In this document: piece after piece, positions 12,590 through 19,666 of the stretch | How the letters are laid out: every line of letters starts with the position of its first letter | Numbering within the stretch: the stretch's first letter is position 1 | Source of the DNA: Phycisphaerae bacterium | Lineage (GTDB): Bacteria > Planctomycetota > Phycisphaerae > Phycisphaerales > UBA1924 | Assembly (NCBI GenBank): GCA_030426395.1 | Contig: JAUHYE010000021.1 | Coordinates: forward strand, 1-39,665 | DNA length: 39,665 nt | Direction: 5' to 3' | Notes under the pieces: generated by a model | Databases searched by the model: none | Seen by the model: only the letters and a program-made list of their open reading frames with translations | What the model was told of the DNA's origin: nothing | Translations under genes and position numbers: made by a program

Positions 12590-13762
12590 TCATCCGTCTC
12601 GGCGCCTGCGGCTTGCGGCAATCAACAGCGTGCCCAGCGGGAGCATCGTTGCTGGCGCCGGCACCGTCGCGACGAAGCCCTCGAACACGCCGTCGGCGTT
12701 CTCGGCGTAGCCCACGATGGTCCGGCCATCGGCCGAGATGTCCTCGGCAGAGAGCAGCCTCCAGCCATCGGGCAGCATCACGCCGAAGTCCTCGAGGAGG
12801 ACATCCTCGACGGTTCGCATGCCGTCGGCCTGGGTCCAGAGGAATGCCTGGTTATCGCCGAAGCGATCGCTGGCGATGCCGACGATGGCGCTCCCGTCGG
12901 CCGAGATGGCCTTGGCGCGTGAGTCGTTGCCGCCGTCCAGCAGGCCCAGGCCCACCATGCCGTTGTCTTCGTCCCAGCGGAAGGCCTCCCAGGTGCTCAA
13001 CTCGCTGGTGGAATAGCCCGTCACCACGCGGCCATCGGCGCTGGTGTCCAGGGCCTGGCTCTCGAAGATCCGGCCCGAGGTGGGCGTGGCCAGCCAGCCC
13101 AGCCTGTCGAGCGTGGGTGGCCCGTCGCCGCCCTGGGTCCAGCGGTAGGCCTCCAGGGTGGGGAAGAGCTGGCCGGGCGCGATCTCGAAGCGGCCCGCCC
13201 CCACCACGCGGGAGCCGTCGCCGCTGACGCCAAAGGCGTAGGACTCGTTGCCCGCGGGCACCTCGGAAAGGACCTCCAGGGTGCCATCGGCCGACCAGCG
13301 CGCCGCCTGGCGGGTGCTGCGGTCGCCCACGGCGCCGATGGTCCATTGGGCGTCGTTGGAGACGGCCCAGGCCGAGGTGGCCTCCGACGCGTCGCGTCCG
13401 GCCAGCGTCTGGTAGCCGCGGGTCTGCGTCCACCGGAAGCCGCGGCCCGAGGTGCCCACGTTCACGTTACCCACCAGCACCGCGCCGTCGCCCGAGATGC
13501 CGTAGGCGATGCTCCCCGGCCGGGTGGCCGGCAGCACGCCCAAGCCCACCAGCCCGCCGTCGGCGGTCCAGCGGACGGCCTCGGCCGGGCCGCTCGAGCC
13601 CGCGCGGCCGGCCACGAACGTGCCGTCGGCCGACACGCCGAAGGCCTCGCTGGCGTATCCCTCGGATCCCGGGAAGGTTCCCATGGGGTAGAAGCTCTGC
13701 CCCATCGCGGCCGCGCAAAGGCCGCCGGCGGCCACCAGGGCCACCAATGTGTGGTGTCTCAT
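12590..13762 (-). CDS. Secreted HAF-repeat protein with PEP-CTERM-like sorting tail
   Basis: This 390-residue exported protein starts at an ATG preceded by AGGAGG at a good distance. A signal peptide is seen at residues 1-21 (LVALVAAGGLCAAAMGQ). The body consists of about seven repeats of the HAF type (probable extracellular repeat), each with a core like GVSADGTFVAGRA followed by AFRW and GLGVL or GLGLL. The repeats look like propeller blades. The C-terminus is VPAPATMLPLGTLLIAASRRRR: a PAP motif, a hydrophobic helix and an Arg cluster, the tripartite PEP-CTERM plan read by exosortase-type transpeptidases. No exosortase gene is in the window. The phosphatase gene converges on it with a 54-base gap. 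Confidence 0.85.
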   Translation of the reverse strand: MRHHTLVALVAAGGLCAAAMGQSFYPMGTFPGSEGYASEAFGVSADGTFVAGRAGSSGPAEAVRWTADGGLVGLGVLPATRPGSIAYGISGDGAVLVGNVNVGTSGRGFRWTQTRGYQTLAGRDASEATSAWAVSNDAQWTIGAVGDRSTRQAARWSADGTLEVLSEVPAGNESYAFGVSGDGSRVVGAGRFEIAPGQLFPTLEAYRWTQGGDGPPTLDRLGWLATPTSGRIFESQALDTSADGRVVTGYSTSELSTWEAFRWDEDNGMVGLGLLDGGNDSRAKAISADGSAIVGIASDRFGDNQAFLWTQADGMRTVEDVLLEDFGVMLPDGWRLLSAEDISADGRTIVGYAENADGVFEGFVATVPAPATMLPLGTLLIAASRRRRDG

Positions 13763-13936
13763 GCCACTCCTCCTGTTTTGTCGGGCGCCCGCCGCGATGA
13801 GCTGTCGGGGGCGCCCACGTTGTCTCTCCGTGCCCGCGTACACCCCCGGGCTGTCGCTTCGTTACCCGCCGCCGGGCCCCGGCTAGCCTTGGCCGAACCA
13901 CTTCCCCCGAACCACCTCCACCTTGGAGCCCCCCGC

Positions 13937-14461
13937 ATGCCCGACCAGCCTGGCACCTACGCCCGGTTCGCCCTGCCCGAGTTCGAGCGCGAGATGGCCA
14001 CCACCCGCAGGCTGCTCGAGCGCATCCCCGAGGACAAGCTCGACTGGACGATGGACGAGCGCAGCCACACACTGGCCTGGAACGGCAGCCACATCGCCGA
14101 GATCCCCGGCTGGGCCCCCAACATCCTGACCGAGCCCTTCTTCGACATGAACCCCGGCGGCCAGAACGCCTACTCGACCGAGGTCTTCAAGAACCTTAAC
14201 AACTTACTCGCCCGCTTCGACGAGCACGTGCAGGCGGCGACCAAGGCCATCGCCAACCTCAAGGACGAGTCGCTCAGCGAGACCTGGCAGTTCCGCGACA
14301 ACGGCCAGGTGCTCTTCGAGATGCCCCGCGTGGCGGCCTACCGCACCTGGGTGGTCAGCCACACCATCCACCACCGGGCCATCCTGAGCGTGTACTTCCG
14401 CCAGCTGGGCGTGCCGGTGCCGGCGATTTATGGGCCGTCATCGGACGAGGCTCCGGGGTAA
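13937..14461 (+). CDS. DinB-like four-helix metalloprotein
   Basis: The 174-residue protein fits the DinB/YfiT superfamily of four-helix-bundle metal-binding proteins, some of which are thiol-dependent S-transferases. The expected three-His metal site is visible: His52 in NGSHIAEIP, and His142 and His146 in SHTIHHRAIL (HxxxH). The N-terminal part (EFEREMATTRRLLERIPEDKLDW) and the ending RQLGVPVPAIYGPSSDE are typical of the family. The substrate is unknown, although related proteins act on bacillithiol or mycothiol conjugates or have no known role. It is a single gene between two minus-strand genes for secreted proteins; its stop is 14 bases from the convergent neighbour's stop. No strong ribosome site is seen; GGAG at 13925-13928 is the nearest. 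Confidence 0.88.
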   Translation: MPDQPGTYARFALPEFEREMATTRRLLERIPEDKLDWTMDERSHTLAWNGSHIAEIPGWAPNILTEPFFDMNPGGQNAYSTEVFKNLNNLLARFDEHVQAATKAIANLKDESLSETWQFRDNGQVLFEMPRVAAYRTWVVSHTIHHRAILSVYFRQLGVPVPAIYGPSSDEAPG

Positions 14462-14475
14462 GCGACCCCTCCCCT

Positions 14476-15861
14476 CTACGGGCACCCCACCGCGAACGCG
14501 TCCTGGAAGGCCAGGAAGTCGGCGATGGTCAGTTCGCCGTCGTTGTCCATGTCGGCGATTGGCTCGCCCGCGTCGAAGGCGCGCATGAACTCGAGGTAGT
14601 CGAAGACGGTCAGCCGGTCGTCGGCGTCGAGGTCGGGGCACTCGTAGCAGGACAGGTCGAAGAGGTAGGCGGCGCCGGTCTGGTCGCTGCTGCCCGGCTC
14701 GCACTCGCGGTGCGCGGTGATGAGCCCGTAGTCGCCGTGGAGGGTGATGTCGGCACCATAGAAGACGGCGTGCAGGGTGGGGGTCGGCAAGAGCCGGGCG
14801 CCCTGACGCCAGAGGCCGTCGGCACCTCGCTCGAACGCGTAGACCATCGAGTCCGAACGCGACGTGCGCTCCCTCCAGGCAACGACGAGCATCCGGTCGC
14901 CCTCAACGGCGACCTCCGGGCCAAAGGCGTCGCGGGCTTGTGCGCCCCGGTGGGTTAGGGCTTGTCGTGGGGTCCAGGTTCCGTCTTCCAACTCGAAGAC
15001 GAACGTCACGCCCTGGTCATCGAACGCTGGGAAGGACGACTGCGCGCCGATCGCCAGCGTTCGCCCGTCGAAATCGAGGTCCCAGCCGAACTGGCCCACC
15101 GGGAAGCTCGCGGACGCCGGGCCGTCGATCTTCTGCACGAGTTGGTACACGCCCTCGGTGTCCCTGTGGTAGGCGAACACCGAGCCGCCGAGGCTCGCTA
15201 CCGATGAGTCCCGGTTGGCCGCGACGAACAGCCAGCCATGGCTGGCGGCGATCGGGTATCCAAAGTCCGCGTCGGCCGTCACGCCGCTTGGAGGCAGGAT
15301 GGTCTGGCGCGCGTCCCATCCGCCGTTGCGAGGCTCGTAGATGATGACCGAGCGATCCGGACCACCCCGGGCCAAAACGGTACCGCCATCGATGGTGACG
15401 GCCGCCCCCGTGCCGGCACCACTGAGATCGGTTGGTGGCTTGAGGTCGCCGCTGTGCACCCACCGCCCATCGACCAGGTCGTAGGCGAACGCGCCGCCGA
15501 CAACGTCCGGGCGGTCGGGCCACTGGACGCTCCACGCGCCGACGACGAGCCGATCGCCCTCGATCGCAACGGTCCCGCCGAAGAATTCGGACGCGAACGG
15601 ATGCGGCATCCGCAGTTCCTGACGGAGGAACAGTTGCCCGTCCATAAGGTCGTACGCCCAGACGCGACCATTCTCGACGATGACCCACTGGTTGCCACCC
15701 TCGGACGCGTTCGACGCGACCGCCGTGCCAAACCGGTACGCGTCTGCCCCCTCGGGCGAGACGACTCGGACGGGCGGGCACTGGGCGTTGGTAACCGCGG
15801 CGAAGGTCCCCAGCAGGACGCTGGAAGCCACCGCGAGCGCGCGCGATCGTGGTGTGGACAT
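14476..15861 (-). CDS. Secreted FG-GAP-like protein with C-terminal dockerin-like repeats
   Basis: This 461-residue exported protein starts with a signal peptide (ALAVASSVLLGTFAAVTNAQ, cleavage before CPPV). The body has repeats of about 50 residues with FGTAV, FFGGTVAIEGDRLVVGAW, GAAVTIDGGTVL and FGYPIAASHGWLFVAA, each followed by a phrase like VFAYHRD or VFELED. This is the FG-GAP-like propeller pattern of proteins from planctomycetes and related groups. The end holds two dockerin-like units, CPDLDADDRLTVFDYLEFM and IADMDNDGELTIADFLAFQ, closing with VGCP as in the FG-GAP protein at 2995-4281. Function is unknown; surface attachment or binding is plausible. The gene is on its own, with the long non-coding stretch 15862-16283 upstream holding any promoter. 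Confidence 0.87.
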   Translation of the reverse strand: MSTPRSRALAVASSVLLGTFAAVTNAQCPPVRVVSPEGADAYRFGTAVASNASEGGNQWVIVENGRVWAYDLMDGQLFLRQELRMPHPFASEFFGGTVAIEGDRLVVGAWSVQWPDRPDVVGGAFAYDLVDGRWVHSGDLKPPTDLSGAGTGAAVTIDGGTVLARGGPDRSVIIYEPRNGGWDARQTILPPSGVTADADFGYPIAASHGWLFVAANRDSSVASLGGSVFAYHRDTEGVYQLVQKIDGPASASFPVGQFGWDLDFDGRTLAIGAQSSFPAFDDQGVTFVFELEDGTWTPRQALTHRGAQARDAFGPEVAVEGDRMLVVAWRERTSRSDSMVYAFERGADGLWRQGARLLPTPTLHAVFYGADITLHGDYGLITAHRECEPGSSDQTGAAYLFDLSCYECPDLDADDRLTVFDYLEFMRAFDAGEPIADMDNDGELTIADFLAFQDAFAVGCP

Positions 15862-16037
15862 GTGTTCCTCCCCAGGCGTGGTCTTTGGAATCCGACCCGG
15901 GGGGTATACGGACCCTCCGTTCCCGGGTTGCGGTGGGCCACGCCGCCACCGCGGCCCCCCAACCCGCCAGCGTGGCCATCCAACCCAGCGGGCCGGCGCT
16001 CCGGATCGCCATCACGGCCACCCCGACCATCAGCACG

Positions 16038-16121
16038 GCCCCCTCGCGGAGCGTCCTGGCCCCCCTGCGGAGCGTCCTGGACCCCCCGCGGAGCGTCTTG
16101 GACCCCCTGCGGAGCAGTTTG
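16038..16121. repeat. 21-base tandem repeat, four copies
   Basis: Units start at 16038, 16059, 16080 and 16101 with exactly 21-base spacing. The consensus is about GACCCCCTGCGGAGCGTCCTG. Copies 1 and 2 differ from it at one to three bases, copy 3 at two, and copy 4 diverges in its second half (GAGCAGTTTG). Read as protein, the period is seven residues in any frame (for instance LRSVLDP on the plus strand), but no start, ribosome site or recognisable domain supports translation. Confidence 0.85.
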
Positions 16122-16150
16122 GATGACCAAACTGGCATTTTGGTCATCCA
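16120..16150. repeat. Perfect 12-bp inverted repeat with 7-base loop
   Basis: The arms 16120-16131 (TGGATGACCAAA) and 16139-16150 are exact reverse complements around CTGGCAT. It begins where the tandem repeat ends. The left arm can pair instead with upstream bases (GTTTGG 16117-16122 with CCAAAC 16127-16132), so two hairpins are mutually exclusive. No U-run follows on either strand, so a simple terminator is unlikely; a protein-binding site or switching leader are options. Confidence 0.75.
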
Positions 16151-16283
16151 TATTGGCGGCCTGGGCGGCCGTGGCGGCGTTCTGGGGGCAGAAAACCCGA
16201 GTGGAACCCGATCAGGCGGCCTTTTTTGCCGACTTTTCCGATTGTGGCTTCAGTGGCCCGTGCGGACCGCCGAAACAACCGGC

Positions 16284-16961
16284 ATGAGCACGATCCCCGA
16301 ACGACTGGCCGGCGTTGTCCCCTGGTGCAAGACCCACCTCACCGCGTGGGCGGCCGATCCGGCCGCGATCGGCCTGGACGAGGCCACCGTCGCGGGCCTC
16401 GAAGCCCAGACCGAGGAGGCGTTGGCCGCCAGGCGGGCCTACGAGCAGTTGCAGCAGGCGGCCGACGCGGCCCTGGCACGGTCCAACAACCTGACGAGCA
16501 CGCTGCGCACGAACGCGTCGAGCGCCGTCGGCCGGGTCCGCGCGTTCGCGCCCACGCAGCCCAGCCCGCAGAAGGTCCTGTCCGCCGCGCGGCTGCCCGC
16601 GCGCCGCGACGCGTCGCCCCTGCCCGAGCCGGGAAGGCCGTATCGCTTCGAGTTCAAGCTCTTGCAGGACGGCTCGCTCGACGTGGCCTTCAAGTGCGAC
16701 AACAGGGTCGAGGGCGGCCGGCGCCTGCGCGGGGTGGTGTACGAGGTGCACCGGAGCGATGGCCACGGTGGCCGATTCGAGTTCCTGTGCACCGCGATGG
16801 AGCGTCGCTTCCGCGACGAGACGATTCCCAAGGGCACGACGATGGTGACCTACCGCGTGGTCGCCCTGACCAGCACGCGCCGCGGCAGTGCGGCGCTCCG
16901 GACCGTGAGCTTCGGGTCCGGGTGCGTGCTCGGAGCGGACGCGGGCGGGCGCGCGGCGTGA
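16284..16961 (+). CDS. Hypothetical protein with N-terminal helical and C-terminal beta-rich part
   Basis: I do not recognise this 225-residue protein. The ATG at 16284 is chosen because the frame upstream runs through the repeat region and looks non-coding. Residues 1-85 are helical and alanine-rich (ATVAGLEAQTEEALAARRAY, EQLQQAADAALARSNN), without a signal peptide or membrane segment. Residues 115-215 look like a beta-sandwich of fibronectin type III style (RPYRFEFKLLQDGSLDVAFKC, then YEVHRSDGHGGRFEFLC and TMVTYRVVALTSTRRGSA). The pairing of a short helical domain and one such domain suggests a cytoplasmic structural or binding protein. The next gene starts 39 bases later on the same strand, so the two may be co-transcribed. 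Confidence 0.7.
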   Translation: MSTIPERLAGVVPWCKTHLTAWAADPAAIGLDEATVAGLEAQTEEALAARRAYEQLQQAADAALARSNNLTSTLRTNASSAVGRVRAFAPTQPSPQKVLSAARLPARRDASPLPEPGRPYRFEFKLLQDGSLDVAFKCDNRVEGGRRLRGVVYEVHRSDGHGGRFEFLCTAMERRFRDETIPKGTTMVTYRVVALTSTRRGSAALRTVSFGSGCVLGADAGGRAA

Positions 16962-17000
16962 GTGTGCCGAATCTCGTCGCATCCGGCCGATAGACGGACC

Positions 17001-18626
17001 ATGAGCCAGCTTGCCCAGAGTGACACGCCCAGGGCCCAACGCCGCGGCCTGCTGCCCCTGGCGGGCGTGCCCTGTGTCGTCATCGGCGACGCGACGACTG
17101 CGGCGCTCGCGGCGCGGCTGCTGCCCGAGGGCGGGCCGATCGTGGCGGGATTGGTGCTGACCGGGATCGGCGAGAAGGGGCACACGGGGTTGATCGGCGT
17201 GCCGACGCTCGGGTCGCTGGAGGCACTCGAGGACGTCCGCGAGCGCCTGGGCGTGCGCGTCGCGATCGTGAGCCTGCCCTTGGACGACCACGCCGGCATC
17301 GCGCGGGTGCGCGCGGCGATCCAGGAGGCCGGGCTGGAAGAGCGTTTCCTGCCGCCCGTGGTTGATCTCTTGAAGAGGCAGCCGCCGGTGCTCGTTGGGC
17401 TTGGCGGCCCGCCGGAGAATAAATCCGGCAACGCCGGCGGTGGGGGGGCGACGATGGCGACGGCGCCGGTCATCGACCTGCAAGCCCTGATCGGCCGGCC
17501 GATGCGCGAGACCGACGAGGCGCCGCTGCGCGAGCTCATCCAGGGAAGGCGCGTGCTGGTGACGGGCGCGGGCGGGTCCATCGGCAGCGAGCTGGCCCGC
17601 CTGTGCGCCCGCTTCGCGCCGTCCAGTTTGATCCTGATGGAACGTGCCGAGAACGCGCTGTTCGAGATCGATCGGCGCCTGGCGTGGGCCCACCCGGGCA
17701 TGACGCGGCGTGCGTTGCTCCATGACGTGGCCGACCGCGAGGGGACACGCCGCTTATTACACATCGAGCGGCCCCAGGTCGTCTTCCACACCGCCGCGCA
17801 CAAGCACGTGCCGCTGATGGAAGACCACCCCGCCCAGGCGATCAGCAACAATCTCCTTGGAACCGCGTCGCTCGTCGACGCCGCCGTCGAGTGCGGCGCG
17901 CACCGGGTCGTGCTGGTGTCGACGGATAAGGCCGTAGCGCCGAAGAGCGTCATGGGCGCAACCAAGCGATTGGCCGAGGCGTACGGCATCGCGGCGGATC
18001 GCAAGGCGAGGGAAGGGGGCAAGCCCACGCGCGTGGCGATCGTCCGCTTCGGCAACGTCCTGGGTTCGGCCGCCAGCGTCCTGCGCATCTGGAGCGCCCA
18101 GGTCGCCGAGGGCCAGCCCATCACGATTACGGACCGCCGCATGACGCGGTACTTCATGACCATCGGCGAGGCGGCGTTGCTGGTGGCCCACGCCGGAGCG
18201 ATCGAGCCCGAGGACGAGCCCGGCGTGTTCGTCCTGGACATGGGCGAGCCCGTCGAGATCGCCACCCTGGCCGAGCGGTTCACCCGGGCCCACGGCCTGA
18301 CGCCCGTGTGGAACGACGGCGGTGGGGCAGGGGAACAGGTCATCCTGGAAACCGGCGTCCGCCCCGGCGAGAAGCTGCACGAGGCCCTCGTCCACGCCGC
18401 CGAGGAACTGGTCGAGACCGCCTGCCCCGGCGTGCTGCGATTGAGCGGGGCCGATGATGGCCCCGACGGGGTGGAAGCGGCCCGGGCCCTGGCGGAGATG
18501 GCCGCCTCGTCCGATCGCGGGGCCGTCCTGGCCGAGTTGAGGCGGTGGGTGCCGACCTTGGGGATTCAAGGGAAACCCCAGCCCCCCGCAACCGCAAGTT
18601 CGCCCGCACCAACAAGAGACGGCTAA
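17001..18626 (+). CDS. CapD/FlaA1-type nucleotide-sugar 4,6-dehydratase, soluble form
   Basis: The C-terminal 360 residues are a short-chain dehydrogenase of the polysaccharide biosynthesis family that converts UDP-GlcNAc-like sugars to 4-keto-6-deoxy forms. The NAD(P)-binding loop VTGAGGSIGSEL lies near residue 186; HTAAHKHVPLMEDHP and the catalytic stretch STDKAV...MGATKR follow near 306-323, with Met in place of the usual SDR Tyr, as in WbpM/PglF-type enzymes. The N-terminal 170 residues resemble the CoA-binding-like Rossmann domain of such proteins, but the four membrane helices that normally precede it are absent, so this copy (541 residues) should be cytoplasmic. The ATG at 17001 is preferred over an earlier GTG-type extension because it begins at a typical N-terminus. 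A glycosyltransferase gene downstream fits an envelope-glycan role. Confidence 0.9.
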   Translation: MSQLAQSDTPRAQRRGLLPLAGVPCVVIGDATTAALAARLLPEGGPIVAGLVLTGIGEKGHTGLIGVPTLGSLEALEDVRERLGVRVAIVSLPLDDHAGIARVRAAIQEAGLEERFLPPVVDLLKRQPPVLVGLGGPPENKSGNAGGGGATMATAPVIDLQALIGRPMRETDEAPLRELIQGRRVLVTGAGGSIGSELARLCARFAPSSLILMERAENALFEIDRRLAWAHPGMTRRALLHDVADREGTRRLLHIERPQVVFHTAAHKHVPLMEDHPAQAISNNLLGTASLVDAAVECGAHRVVLVSTDKAVAPKSVMGATKRLAEAYGIAADRKAREGGKPTRVAIVRFGNVLGSAASVLRIWSAQVAEGQPITITDRRMTRYFMTIGEAALLVAHAGAIEPEDEPGVFVLDMGEPVEIATLAERFTRAHGLTPVWNDGGGAGEQVILETGVRPGEKLHEALVHAAEELVETACPGVLRLSGADDGPDGVEAARALAEMAASSDRGAVLAELRRWVPTLGIQGKPQPPATASSPAPTRDG

Positions 18627-18692
18627 ACTTCCATTCACCCCGGCCGGCCCCGCTCCGCTTCTCTGGAGCCGCGCCCGCCAAATGCAGACACC

Positions 18693-19009
18693 ATGGCCAT
18701 CGCGACCACGACCGCATCACCGACGACCGACCTGCCCACGCTCGTGGCCGAGCTGCGCGCGACCCGGGCCCGTGCCGCCGCGGCGCTCGACGAGGTCCGC
18801 CGGGCCCAGCAGGCCAGCGCCGACCGCCTGGCCCAGCAGCCGGGCAGTCCCGCCGCGGGCGACACCTACCGCCGCGTGGCGGGCACGACCAGCCTCGAGC
18901 GCGCCGCCCAGGCCGCCGAGCGCGTCATCGCCTCGGCCGACCGCCAACTCGCCCGCCTCGCGCCCCTGGCCGAGGTCAAGAGCCACACGAAGCACTGGGC
19001 CAACGCACG

Positions 19010-19013
<4 letters not shown>
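18693..19013 (+). CDS. Small helical hypothetical protein
   Basis: This 106-residue protein is not recognised. It is highly rich in Ala and Arg and appears to be almost all helix, with two amphipathic segments (LVAELRATRARAAAALDEVRRAQQ, split around residue 30, and ERAAQAAERVIASADRQLARLA) that could form a helical hairpin. There is no signal peptide, membrane segment or cysteine. The reading frame is supported by its four-base overlap with the start of dut (GTGA) and by its position 66 bases after the dehydratase gene. It may be a partner or simply a passenger in that transcript. The GC-rich composition makes spurious frames common, hence the reduced confidence. Confidence 0.65.
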
Positions 19014-19477
<464 letters not shown>

Positions 19478-19666
19478 CATCCGCGGTGTTCCCGCTGCGA
19501 GATTTGCAGGTGCGAATCTGTTTGCCCCGGTCGTTCGTGTGCGCCGCGGGGGAATAATTCCGATCGGGTGTTGCATCCACACACCCCGGATACGAACACC
19601 GGCTCTCCCAGCGGGGATCGAGCCGCCGCCCGCCACCACACCGGGCGAGCACGCGAGACACGGCCC

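Larger units (their letters stand above)
15862..16283. other. Non-coding interval between divergent genes, with repeats
   Basis: This is the longest gap without a convincing gene. It separates a minus-strand secreted-protein gene from a plus-strand gene of unknown function and must hold both promoters. It contains four copies of a 21-base tandem repeat (16038-16121) and directly after it a perfect 12-bp hairpin (16120-16150). Frames on both strands are open through it, as expected at this GC content, and the 21-base period keeps any frame open, but none carries a credible protein. I see no clear -10/-35 pair. Confidence 0.6.

Noticed and set aside
15849-16283. An N-terminal extension of the protein at 16284-16961 through the tandem repeat
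   Set aside because: It has no ribosome site, its residues look like translated repeat, and the ATG at 16284 opens the part with regular structure.
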